Of a stretch of 64,000 nucleotides of DNA, positions 25,743-34,097 are shown piece after piece (positions within the stretch are counted from its first letter, which is position 1; every line of letters starts with the position of its first letter). The notes below the pieces were generated by a model. The model was not told where the DNA came from, made no database searches, and saw nothing but the letters and a program-made list of their open reading frames with translations. The position numbers and the translations under genes were made by a program. The stretch lies in NCBI GenBank assembly GCA_964562405.1, contig CAZLTC010000002.1:1-64000 (forward strand), written 5' to 3'. This stretch comes from WJLY01 sp964562405 (GTDB taxonomy: Bacteria; Joyebacterota; Joyebacteria; Joyebacterales; Joyebacteraceae).

Positions 25743-26315
25743 ATGGTCAGGCTGCTTCTCGCCGCAGGTGCCCTCATAGCCATTGTCCCACTCATGGCGC
25801 TCCGGTCCTCGATGCGAACGCGGGGAACCCCTGCCCGCAAGCTCTTCACGTTCGTTGCGATGTGTGTCCTTCCGGGCCTGTGGCTCCTGGGCATGTTGGC
25901 CTACGCCGACACGTCGATGCGAAAGACGTCTTTCTGCCTTTCGTGTCACGAGATGGAACCGTACGGACAGAGTCTCATATCAGACGGGCGGGAAGCTCTG
26001 GCGTCCGCCCACTACCGCGGCGGGCGCTCGGACAGAGAAAAGGCCTGCTACGTGTGCCACACGAAGCCAGGGCTCAGCGGGTATGTCGATGCCAAGCTCA
26101 TGGGGCTCCACGACGTCAGGGTTCATTACTTCGGGGACGTTCCCGACACGATGACCATCCGCGGCGGGTACGACGTCAGCATCTGCCTCGAGTGTCATGG
26201 GAGGACCGAGAACTTCAAGGAGCAGCCCCTGCACCTGGCGGTCATGAGCGATATCGAGAGCGGCGATGTGTCCTGTCTCGATTGCCACGGCGCCGCGCAC
26301 AAACTGGATGAGTGA
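25743..26315 (+). CDS. membrane-anchored tetraheme cytochrome c (NapC/NirT-like)
   Basis: 190 residues. Two hydrophobic segments (residues 3-20 and 35-55) give an N-terminal membrane anchor. Four haem c motifs follow: CLSCH, CYVCH, CLECH and CLDCH. Four CxxCH behind a membrane anchor is the layout of the NapC/NrfH/NirT quinol dehydrogenases, which pass electrons from menaquinol to periplasmic reductases. Here the anchor seems to be two helices and no reductase gene adjoins, so the partner is unknown. The ATG is chosen over the preceding GTG because AGGAGGAG is spaced seven bases from it. The next gene starts one base after the stop. Confidence 0.87.
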   Translation: MVRLLLAAGALIAIVPLMALRSSMRTRGTPARKLFTFVAMCVLPGLWLLGMLAYADTSMRKTSFCLSCHEMEPYGQSLISDGREALASAHYRGGRSDREKACYVCHTKPGLSGYVDAKLMGLHDVRVHYFGDVPDTMTIRGGYDVSICLECHGRTENFKEQPLHLAVMSDIESGDVSCLDCHGAAHKLDE

Positions 26316-26316
26316 G

Positions 26317-26529
26317 ATGAGCAGCTTGAGACGCAGGCCCTCGGAATCGACCTACGATCGCGTGATGCGGTGCGGCATCACATTGCAGATCATAGGCGTG
26401 CTGCTCTTCTCCCTGATCATCTTCGTGAAGATCCCCATAGTGCTGACGTTCTCCATGAGCGCCGGCATCCTCCTCATCGCTCTGGGCATGCTCGCGTGGC
26501 TGTGGAGCATCGTCTGGGGCAGGCCGTAG
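26317..26529 (+). CDS. small two-helix membrane protein
   Basis: 70 residues: a basic N-terminus (SSLRRRPSESTYDRVMR), then two hydrophobic helices (residues about 23-40 and 45-66) with a short turn containing Pro. It starts directly after the tetraheme cytochrome stop, so it is probably coupled and may help anchor or assemble that protein. An ATG three codons earlier, inside the cytochrome frame, is an alternative. No family recognised. Confidence 0.65.
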   Translation: MSSLRRRPSESTYDRVMRCGITLQIIGVLLFSLIIFVKIPIVLTFSMSAGILLIALGMLAWLWSIVWGRP

Positions 26530-26533
26530 CCGC

Positions 26534-26568
26534 GGAGCGTGCGCCGTCAGCTCGACGACGCACGCTCC
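26534..26568. terminator. hairpin between convergent genes
   Basis: GGAGCGTGCG and CGCACGCTCC form ten perfect pairs, with a further CGTC/GACG inside. It lies between the small membrane protein and the end of selenoprotein 2 and could serve both strands. Confidence 0.6.
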
Positions 26569-26577
26569 ACGCGTTGA

Positions 26578-28428
26578 TCACTTCAGCAAGACCATCCTGG
26601 CCGATTCGGTCCTGATGCCGTCATCGTAGCGGCAGAAGTACACCCCAGTGGCCACGGCCGAGCCGTCCTGCGTCCTGCCGTCCCACGTGGCCGTCCGTTC
26701 GCCGGCCGGCACCTGCCCGTCGACGAGGACCCGCACGAGGCGGCCGGAGACGTCGTGGACCGTGAGGCGCACGTGCCTGGCCTCCGGGAGCGTGTACGAG
26801 ACGACCGTCTTGGGGTTGAAGGGGTTCGGATAGACCGCCAGCATCCGAGACCCCGCCGCGCCGTTCTGAACGCCCGACTCAGCGCTCGTGAACCCGTAGA
26901 TCTCGACGTCGTCGATGTTCCAGCCGCAGAAGCGTCCCGACCCGTCCGTCTCACCCATCACCCAGCGTAGATAGACCGTGGACTCGCCGTCCGCGATGTC
27001 GGAGATGTCGATCTCCGCCTGCGTCCACGCGGAGTCCGTGATCGCCTGGGCGTTCTCCCAGACGGTCGTCCACGTAAGGAAGTCGGTGCTGGCGCGAACG
27101 TAGGCGTGGTCGTAGAGCGGGTCATCGACGCCCAGCCATCTCCAGAACTTGAGCGTGGTGCCCTGGAGTCCTGAGCAGTCGAACGGCTGGCTCGACAGGT
27201 TCTTCTGCCCGAGGCTGTTCTCGTAGTCGCCGTTCAGGTTGTACCCGTAGATGTCGACCCCGCTGTGCGCTGTCGTGGGGTCGGGGTAGCCGTTCGAGCC
27301 GCCGCTTCCGAGCGGCGTGCCACGCTGCCACAGGAGCTGGCCGCTCCAGAACGGATTGGCCTCGAAGTCCTCCGAGTAGACGAGTCCCGGGTCGCCTATC
27401 TTGACCGAGACCTGCCGCGATACGTCGCCTGTGTGGTTGTCCGTGTTCTCGAAGGAGACACTGGCGGTGTGATAGCCCGTGCCCAGCGCCTCGGAGAGCA
27501 TGTTCAGCTCGACCGTGACCGTTGTCGATCCGTTTCCGGGCAACGTCCCGGTGCCGCCGATAACGCTCACCCATGGTTGGTCGACCGTGACCTCATAGCC
27601 GACGGGCGAGGGGCCGACGTTCTCGACCGTGTACTCGACGCTGGTCGGGTCGTATGGGCCTCCTGGATCACCCGTCGCGGCCAGGTTGTCGCTTGGCGTC
27701 ACGTAGATCCCCTGTCCCGGCCTCGCCAGCTCCGACTGCAGGACCTCGAGGTTACCGGTGTGGCTCTGAACGATGACCACGTACTTCATGACGTCCTTGT
27801 TCCACGACGGATCGAGCGTGAACGTCCGCACCATGTCGACGCTCTGGCCCGGCGTCGTCAGCGTGAACGCCTCGTCGGCCAGCACCGCCCGCGCGAGATT
27901 CGGGAGGTCGCCCTCGCCGTCCTCGCACAGCACGAAGTGGACCATGTTGTTGGTCGTCGTTACGGTCTGGTCGACCTCGATGTGAACGAACAGTGTTCCG
28001 GACGTGGCGCTCTGCCACCTGTAGACCGCGTCGACCAGCAGGGGGCTCGCGTCCGTCAGATGGCCGGCGATGATCGGACTGAAGGTGGAGAACATCGAGC
28101 CGCTGGAGAATCCGCCAAGGACATCGTCGTAGCCGTCGAAGAAGGTGTGGGGGATGCCACTCACTCCGTAGAGAGTTGCCCTGGTTCCTGCTCCGGCGAA
28201 GTAGTAGTCACCGTTGGTGTACCACACGATCGGGACGAACGTGTCGGCTCCGTAGAAGTTCCGCGCGTCCTCGACCCCCGCGACCGCGGAGGGGCAGTAA
28301 GGTCAGCCGATCCCGGCGAAGACCTCGCCCAGGACCATCCTGTCCGCGGCGAGCGATGAAGCCGCTCCGGCAAGAAGAAGAACCACCACGACGGCACTCA
28401 ACACGTGGGCGCGATAGCACGCGTTCAT
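26578..28428 (-). CDS. probable selenoprotein: secreted thioredoxin-like protein with UxxC motif and T9SS-type C-terminal domain
   Basis: 616 residues if TGA codon 42 (28303-28305) encodes selenocysteine. AAGGAG sits six bases before the ATG. Residues 1-28 are a signal peptide (AVVVVLLLAGAASSLAA). The active site reads RMVLGEVFAGIG-U-PYCPSA, the same position and register as in the selenoprotein at 10786. A cis-Pro loop GVSGIPHTFFDGYDD supports the thioredoxin fold. Further domains are a beta region (YTVENVGPSPVGYEVTV) and a jellyroll-like module (LRWVMGETDGSGRFCGWNIDDVEIYG, about residues 500-525). The last 85 residues (YPNPFNPKTVVSYTL, VHDVSGRLVRVLVDG, GVYFCRY, MVLLK) are the FlgD-like/T9SS type A domain. 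It is a diverged paralog of selenoprotein 1 in architecture. Without recoding the gene would lack start, signal peptide and active site. Confidence 0.88.
28275..28292 (-). promoter_or_regulatory. candidate bacterial SECIS hairpin of selenoprotein 2
   Basis: Counting from the U of UGA, bases 14-20 pair with 25-31 (seven pairs, one G-U) around the loop GGUC. I recall the E. coli fdhF SECIS loop to be the same tetranucleotide at nearly the same distance. Confidence 0.7.
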
Positions 28429-28544
28429 CGATGTCTCCTTGATGCGTTTCGGAGCCAGCCTCCGAGTGTGATTGGGAGGGCGGCTGCCTGGTGGGAAGAC
28501 CCCGTCGCTCCGAAGCGGGTCCGAGGGCGGCCTGCCACACGGAG

Positions 28545-28572
28545 TCTATCACAGGGTGCAGGCCGGACTCAA
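28545..28572 (-). promoter_or_regulatory. weak candidate promoter of selenoprotein 2
   Basis: On the minus strand TTGAGT and GATAGA are separated by 16 bases, about 117 bases before the ATG. Confidence 0.3.
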
Positions 28573-28746
28573 GCGCGGCGCGCCTGGAGGGTCCGGTCGA
28601 GCATCGACGCCTTGGTCTCGGACTGACGCCCTGACCCGGTATTCAGGAACACTTCCCGGGTCTGCCGACGCGTTCGGTGGCGTCGTATCATGCGACATAG
28701 GCGTTCTCGGCGGCCGCGACGCGGCGCCGGCGCGGAGGAGGATGGG

Positions 28747-29023
28747 GTGGAACCGAGAGGGCCCGACGTCCTGGTGATCGGCGGGGGTCCGGCCGGCGGT
28801 GGCCCGCGACCCAGCGTATCTCGGTCCGGCGGCCCTCGCCGCGCACCACAGATTCCTCGCCGACATCCGGGACGGAGCGTCCGAGCGCCGGCTCGAATTC
28901 GTCCAGGGCAGGCGCGGCGTCTGGGGCTGTGACGTGGTATGGAGCTGCGCCAGGGTGTGTCTCCGCAAGGTCGCTCCTACCAGGGGCATTCTCGCCACCC
29001 GCGAGCGCCTTCGCAGCGAGTAG
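28747..29023 (+). pseudogene. decayed remnant: flavoprotein N-terminus joined to FrdB/SdhB-like C-terminus
   Basis: GGAGGAGG and a GTG start open a frame reading VEPRGPDVLVIGGGPAGG, the dinucleotide-binding start of a flavoprotein. About 17 codons later similarity continues in another frame: RDPAYLGPAALAAHHRFLAD (residues of the second iron-sulfur domain of succinate dehydrogenase/fumarate reductase B subunits), then GVWGCDVVWSCARVC. In intact FrdB/SdhB the last part is C-x2-x-C...CPK; here it reads CLRKV. The two pieces together are far shorter than either gene. I read this as an internal deletion that fused the 5' end of a flavoprotein gene to the 3' end of an iron-sulfur subunit gene, followed by decay. 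Confidence 0.55.
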
Positions 29024-29158
29024 TGAAGGAGCGAGGCGGCGGCTAGGCCCCTTCCGGGATCCCCGCGAGACCGTGAGCAGTATCTGCACAGCGGCTCCAA
29101 CCTGTAACAGTCCAATCCCTTACGAGTGTCTTCCGCGGGGATTCTCTCATTACGGCTC

Positions 29159-29186
29159 TTGACAAATATATCACTCCTATGCTAAT
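29159..29186 (+). promoter_or_regulatory. predicted sigma-70-type promoter
   Basis: A consensus TTGACA and GCTAAT are 16 bases apart in a locally AT-rich patch, with a leader of about 170 bases before the secreted-protein ATG. Confidence 0.5.
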
Positions 29187-29359
29187 GTGGTTAGTAGTGG
29201 GCTACTGGAGGCCCTGGGGACCGGCCAAACCTGCGGCGCGCTGTGAGGCGTGGCAGGGGTGAGCCGGTCATTTTGCATCGTGGAGCCGATGGGAGCGTCC
29301 CCTCCACCTGCCACCGGGCCAGGCCGAGAGGCCGAGGTCCAAAACGAGAGGTGAGCAAG

Positions 29360-30184
29360 ATGAGAACGATTACTGGTGCTGCCCTCATTATGGCCCTGGT
29401 GCTGCTGAGTTCGGTGTCGGCCTCAGCGATGGCCGTGACCCTGTATGCCTCCGACGCCATCGGCAGGGACCTGTACACGATCAACACCATCGACGGAAGC
29501 GTGACCTATCTCGGCCACCCGGGAGTCGCGTCAGGGTTCTGCGGGCTCGAGTACTCGCAGAGGGGGGACCTGCTTCTCGGACTGACGCGTCTCACAACGG
29601 CGTCTCTCTACACGATCGACCCCAGCAGCGCTTCGGCGACGTACATAGGCGACCTGGGCATCGGGTACGTGTATGAGGGCGCGCTGGCGTTCGATCCGAT
29701 CGACGGGACCCTCTACGGCAGCAACGCAGGCTCGAACGAGAGTCCGAGCATCTTCGTCGTCAACCCGAACACGGGGGCCGGCACCATACTCGGCCTCGTG
29801 AGGGGCGCCCCGCATGACTTCGACGGCCTCATCTTCGATGACGACGGCCAGCTCTACGGTCTCGACGGCGACACGGAGGCCCTCTGGAAGATCGACAAGC
29901 ACGATCCGAGCGGTCCCGGAACCCAGCAGGTAGGCTCCGGTCTTGGCTCCGGCCTCGACATGGGGTACGTCGGCGGCATAACCATGGGCGCTGACGGCGT
30001 CGTGTACGGGTACGCCTCCGGTTCGCACGCGCTCTTCACGATCGATCTCGCCACGGGCATGGCCACGATTCTCCATGAGTTCGGACCGGATGTGCCTATC
30101 TTCTACGCGATCTCTGGTGCCGGTGCGGTCTCGCCGGTGGAGGCCACCTCCTGGACCAAGATCAAGGCGATGTTCGGCAACTAG
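29360..30184 (+). CDS. secreted propeller-like protein with C-terminal SWxxIKAMF tail
   Basis: 274 residues; signal peptide in MRTITGAALIMALVLLSSVS. The mature part is a repeated beta pattern of the type LYxIDPxSG...GxLAFDPxDGxLYG (YTINTIDGSVTYLGH, LYTIDPSSASATYIGD, EGALAFDPIDGTLYGS, FVVNPNTGAGTILGL and ALFTIDLATGMATIL). This is the usual look of DUF4394-like or NHL-like beta propellers. The chain ends VEATSWTKIKAMFGN, the same tail as in the proteins ending at 4741 and 36602. The ATG is chosen for the signal peptide and GAGAGGTGAG upstream. No enzymatic residues are recognised. Confidence 0.78.
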   Translation: MRTITGAALIMALVLLSSVSASAMAVTLYASDAIGRDLYTINTIDGSVTYLGHPGVASGFCGLEYSQRGDLLLGLTRLTTASLYTIDPSSASATYIGDLGIGYVYEGALAFDPIDGTLYGSNAGSNESPSIFVVNPNTGAGTILGLVRGAPHDFDGLIFDDDGQLYGLDGDTEALWKIDKHDPSGPGTQQVGSGLGSGLDMGYVGGITMGADGVVYGYASGSHALFTIDLATGMATILHEFGPDVPIFYAISGAGAVSPVEATSWTKIKAMFGN

Positions 30185-30213
30185 CATCAACGTCAGCCCA
30201 CGCTGGCGCAACA

Positions 30214-30247
30214 GGCCCCGCCCAATCCATCGGGCGGGGCCGTTCCT
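30214..30247 (+). terminator. intrinsic terminator
   Basis: GGCCCCGCCC and GGGCGGGGCC pair perfectly over ten bases with an eight-base loop, followed by GTTCCTT, 30 bases after the stop. Confidence 0.75.
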
Positions 30248-30289
30248 TGCCCCCTCCCGGCGTCCCGGCCGACCTCTGTCCGCGGCCTC

Positions 30290-30318
30290 TTGAACTGGTC
30301 GCCGGCTTGCGGTATTCT
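30290..30318 (+). promoter_or_regulatory. predicted sigma-70-type promoter of the molybdenum hydroxylase operon
   Basis: TTGAAC and TATTCT are exactly 17 bases apart, 100 bases before the FAD-subunit ATG. Confidence 0.6.
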
Positions 30319-30417
30319 TCGAGTGGCGTTGACGCGCATCTGATGGGACGCGTCACTGGAAGGCCGAATTCGGATGGCGCTCGCCGGTTCGAGAGGCCGC
30401 GTCCGGAGGTCCAAGGA

Positions 30418-31266
30418 ATGTTCGACCTGAGCGTTCTGCATCGTCCCGCGAGTGCCGAGGAGGCAGTCAGGCTTTACGGCGAGACCGAGGGGACGGGTCT
30501 GTACGTCGCCGGAGGAACCATCGTGGTTCCGGCCGGATCATCCAAGCTCGACTTCCTGGTCGACCTGTCGTCCGCCGGGCTCTCATACGTGAGGAGCGAG
30601 TCCGGCCGGCTCGTGCTGGGCGCGACGCTGACCGTCGCCGGGTTGGCGACGTCGCTGGAGGCGAGCGGCATCGCCTCCGGGGCGATGCCCGCCGCCGCGC
30701 TTTCGATAGCCAACCACACGGTGCGCAATCTCGCTACGGTGGGGGGCAACGTCGCGGCCTGGCCGTATCCGACCGACCTTCCTGTTGTGCTTCTGGTACT
30801 GGGAGCGAAGTTGACGATCCTGGGGCCTTCCGGGCAGCGCGAGATCCCGATCGAGGACTACTTCCAGAAGAGGGGAGACGTCTTCAGGAAGGGGGACCTC
30901 ATCACGGAGATCGTGGTTCCCATTCCGAGCGGTGACCTGCGCGGCGGGTTCGAGAAGGTCGGGCGCAAGCGGCTCGACATAGCCATCGCGAACGCGGCGG
31001 GCACCGTGCTGATGGATGACGGCCGGATCAGGGAGGCGAGGGTAGCCGTGGGCGGTATGGGTCCCGCGCCGAAGAGGCTTCCGGAGTGCGAAGACCTGCT
31101 CAAGGGGAAGTCCGCCACGGAGGAGTCGTTCGCGGAGGCCGGGCGGCTGGTAGAGAGAGCCGTGGAGCCGAGAACCGACCACCGCGCCGGTGCGGAGTAC
31201 CGCAGGAAGGCAGCAGGGGCCGCGGCCAAGCGCGCGTTGATGCGGGCCGCGGGGCTTCTGCCGTAA
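30418..31266 (+). CDS. FAD-binding subunit of a xanthine dehydrogenase-family molybdenum hydroxylase
   Basis: 282 residues. It is the medium subunit (CoxM/XdhB/YgfM type) carrying FAD between the iron-sulfur clusters and NAD or another acceptor. Signatures are the FAD pyrophosphate segment LYVAGGTIVVPAG, the IANHTVRNLATVGGNVAAW segment with the second FAD contact (TVGGN), and the C-terminal CO-dehydrogenase flavoprotein domain (GGFEKVGRKRLDIAIANAA). GGAGG lies eight bases before the ATG. It is 11 bases from the catalytic subunit gene, with which it forms a complex. Confidence 0.88.
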   Translation: MFDLSVLHRPASAEEAVRLYGETEGTGLYVAGGTIVVPAGSSKLDFLVDLSSAGLSYVRSESGRLVLGATLTVAGLATSLEASGIASGAMPAAALSIANHTVRNLATVGGNVAAWPYPTDLPVVLLVLGAKLTILGPSGQREIPIEDYFQKRGDVFRKGDLITEIVVPIPSGDLRGGFEKVGRKRLDIAIANAAGTVLMDDGRIREARVAVGGMGPAPKRLPECEDLLKGKSATEESFAEAGRLVERAVEPRTDHRAGAEYRRKAAGAAAKRALMRAAGLLP

Positions 31267-31277
31267 CAGGGGTTGAC

Positions 31278-34097
31278 ATGACCGTACGATTCAGGGTCAA
31301 CGGCGAGATCCGAGAGACGACGATCGAGCCCGGCGAGGTACTCGTCGATACGCTCAGGCGGTTGGGCTACAAGGGCGTCAAGACCGGGTGCCGCAGCGGG
31401 AGCTGCGGTACGTCGACGGTGCTGCTCGACGGCCGGCCCGTGCCGGCGTGCATCGTCCTGACCGGCCGCGTCGACGACCACGATGTGACCACCATTGAGG
31501 GCATAGGCAACGTCGACTCGCCGCACCCTCTGCAGACAGAGTTCCTCAAGCGCAGCGCTGCGCAGTGCGCCTACTGCATGCAGGGCATGATCGTCTCCGC
31601 AAAGGCCCTTCTGGATGAGAACCCCGAGCCTTCGGACGAGGAGATCAGAAGGGGGCTGTCCGGCAACCTGTGCCGGTGCACGGGATACGTCAAGGCCGTA
31701 GAGGCCGTGGGCGCCGTGGCGCACGGCGACGGCGCGGCCGATGAAGCGCGCGAGGACGTGACCCCGTACGCCGAGCGCTACGCGTCGGTCGGACGCAGCG
31801 TGCCCAAGACAGAGGGTCTGGGTCTGCTCTCGGGTCGGGCCAAGTACACCGACGACTTCACTGCCGAAGGGATGCTGTTCGGCCGCATCAAGCGCAGCCC
31901 ACACGCGCACGCCAGAATCGTGAGCATCGACGCGTCGAAGGCCCGTGCGCTGCCGGGCGTTCACTGCGTCCTCACGCACGAGGATGTCCCGAGGGTCCCA
32001 TTCTCTACGGCCGGGCAGAACCACCCCGAGCCGTCTCCATACGACACAGTGATGCTGGACGAGAAGGTACGCTTCGTCGGCGACCGCGTGGCGGCCGTCG
32101 CCGCCGAGACCCCTCTCCTGGCGCGGAAGGCCTGCGACCTCATCGAGGTCGAGTACGAGGAGCTGCCGGCGATACTCGACCCGGCGGACGCGATGGTCGC
32201 CGGCGCGCCCACCATACACGACGAGCCCGACTCGAGCGGCATCCACGATGCCTCGCGCAACCTGGCGGCAGGTATTGACGTGACAGTTGGCGACCCCGAC
32301 GCCGCGTTCGCCGGCGCCGCGCGCGTCTTCGAGCACGAGTACGACGTCCAGTACGTGCAGGCCACGCCGACCGAGCCACACGTCACGATGACGTACATGG
32401 ACGAGAAGAACCGTCTCGTGGTCGTGACGAGCACGCAGGTCCCGTTCCACGCCAGGCGCATCGTGGCGAGGGTCAACGGTCTTCCTATCTCTCGCGTGCG
32501 CGTCATCAAACCTCGCATCGGAGGCGCGTTCGGAGTGAAACAGGAGGTCGTACTGGAGGACATCTGCGCGGCGCTCACTCTGAGCACGGGCCGTCCCGTC
32601 AAGATCATGCTCGACCGCGACGAGGAGCTCTCCTGCACGCGGACGCGGCATCCGCAGACGATTCGAGTGAAGACTGGCCTCGACGAGAACGGCATCATCG
32701 TTGCGCGCGAGATGAGGTGTCTGGTCAACACCGGCGCGTACGGCGCGCATGCGCTTACCGTCCCATCTAACACCGGCAGCAAGAGCCTGCCGCTATACAG
32801 AACGGGCAACCTCCGGTTCGTTGCCGACTCGGTCTATACGAACCTGCCGGTCGCGGGCGCGCTGCGTGGGTACGGAGCGCCGCAGGGCTACTTCGCCGTC
32901 GAGTCCCACATGGACGAGATCGCCTACGAGCTGGGCATGGACCCGGTCGAGTTCCGCATGCGCAACCTCATCAGGGAGGGGGACAAGGACCCCATCGCGA
33001 CGAGCCTTGGCGAGGGCAAGGAGGGCTTCGAGAGGGTCATTCGCACGAACGGCCTGCCGGTCTGCTGGGAGCGCGTGCGCACCGCATCGGGATGGGACGA
33101 CTGGCGGTCGCAGCTCGACGACGGCGTCTTCGGGACGCCTGGGTCGCGGCCGTACACGCGTCGTGGGCTCGGGGTCGCGTTTGCGATGCACGGCAGCGGC
33201 ATCCCTGGCGACGACATGGGAGCGGCGACCGTCAAGGCGAACGAGGACGGCTCGTTTCATCTACTGATCGGCGCGACGGACCTCGGAACCGGCAGCGACA
33301 CGATACTCGGGCAGATGGCGGCGGAGGTTCTGGGCGTCGAGCCGTCCGCGGTCGTCGTCTACTCGTCCGATACCGACCGCACGCCGTTCGACGTGGGGGC
33401 GTACGCGTCGAGCACCACGTATATCTCCGGACGCGCCGTCATGCGCGCGGCCGAAATGGTGAGGGACAGGCTCATCTACCACGCTTCGAAGATGCTGGGC
33501 CTCCCGGCGGAGGAACTCGAGTGCTCCGGTGGCGTGGTAAGGGGGCCCGGAGGCAAGTCGGTTCCGCTCCCCGACGTCGCGACGGAGGCGATGTACGGCG
33601 ATGAGAAGGAGCAGATCTCCTTCAGCGCGTCCAACGTTTCGCTCGAGTGTCCGCCGCCCTTCGCCGCCGCGGTCGCCGACGTCGAGGTCGACGTCGAGAC
33701 CGGGCGCGTCGATGTGCGTGACTTCACGTGCGCCATCGACCTCGGGTTCGCCATCAACCCGGCGCTCTCGGAAGGCCAGATCCAGGGAGGCGTGACGATG
33801 GGCCTTGGATACGCGCTTTCGGAGGAGATGCTCTTCAGCGATAAGGGGCGGATGTTGAACGCTAACCTCATCGACTACGCCATCTTCTCGTCGGTCGACA
33901 CGCCGGCCATCAAGGCCATCCTCGTCGAGACCGACGAGCCGACCGGTCCGTTCGGCGCCAAGAGCGTCTCGGAGATCCCGGTCGATGTGGTGGCCCCGGC
34001 GATCGGCAACGCCATCTTCGCGGCCACGGGGCTCCGGCTTCGCAGGATCCCGTTCACGCCGGAACGGGTGCTAGCAGGGCTCGAGGCGATGGAATGA
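31278..34097 (+). CDS. molybdenum hydroxylase with fused [2Fe-2S] and molybdopterin domains (XdhD-like)
   Basis: 939 residues. Residues 1-150 are the iron-sulfur subunit: the plant-type cluster CRSGSCGTSTVLL...C and the helical cluster CAYCMQG...CRCTGYVKAVEA. From about 165 the large molybdopterin-binding subunit follows (GRAKYTDDF; RPRIGGAFGVKQE; GALRGYGAPQG; GATDLGTGSDT). The C-terminal FGAKSVSEIPVDVVAPA holds the active-site Glu region. The fusion, the separate FAD subunit and the adjacent deaminase recall the E. coli ygfM-xdhD-ssnA group. The enzyme should hydroxylate a heterocycle such as a purine; direct proof of substrate is lacking. Some enzymes of this subfamily carry a labile selenium ligand, noteworthy in a genome with selenoproteins, but not visible in the sequence. 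Confidence 0.87.
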   Translation: MTVRFRVNGEIRETTIEPGEVLVDTLRRLGYKGVKTGCRSGSCGTSTVLLDGRPVPACIVLTGRVDDHDVTTIEGIGNVDSPHPLQTEFLKRSAAQCAYCMQGMIVSAKALLDENPEPSDEEIRRGLSGNLCRCTGYVKAVEAVGAVAHGDGAADEAREDVTPYAERYASVGRSVPKTEGLGLLSGRAKYTDDFTAEGMLFGRIKRSPHAHARIVSIDASKARALPGVHCVLTHEDVPRVPFSTAGQNHPEPSPYDTVMLDEKVRFVGDRVAAVAAETPLLARKACDLIEVEYEELPAILDPADAMVAGAPTIHDEPDSSGIHDASRNLAAGIDVTVGDPDAAFAGAARVFEHEYDVQYVQATPTEPHVTMTYMDEKNRLVVVTSTQVPFHARRIVARVNGLPISRVRVIKPRIGGAFGVKQEVVLEDICAALTLSTGRPVKIMLDRDEELSCTRTRHPQTIRVKTGLDENGIIVAREMRCLVNTGAYGAHALTVPSNTGSKSLPLYRTGNLRFVADSVYTNLPVAGALRGYGAPQGYFAVESHMDEIAYELGMDPVEFRMRNLIREGDKDPIATSLGEGKEGFERVIRTNGLPVCWERVRTASGWDDWRSQLDDGVFGTPGSRPYTRRGLGVAFAMHGSGIPGDDMGAATVKANEDGSFHLLIGATDLGTGSDTILGQMAAEVLGVEPSAVVVYSSDTDRTPFDVGAYASSTTYISGRAVMRAAEMVRDRLIYHASKMLGLPAEELECSGGVVRGPGGKSVPLPDVATEAMYGDEKEQISFSASNVSLECPPPFAAAVADVEVDVETGRVDVRDFTCAIDLGFAINPALSEGQIQGGVTMGLGYALSEEMLFSDKGRMLNANLIDYAIFSSVDTPAIKAILVETDEPTGPFGAKSVSEIPVDVVAPAIGNAIFAATGLRLRRIPFTPERVLAGLEAME

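Noticed and set aside
30296..30310. Sigma-54-like TGGTCGCCGGCTTGC before the molybdenum hydroxylase operon
   Set aside because: It has the GG and GC but few other consensus bases, and it lies exactly in the spacer of a much better sigma-70 promoter. About eight such loose matches are expected by chance in 64 kb.
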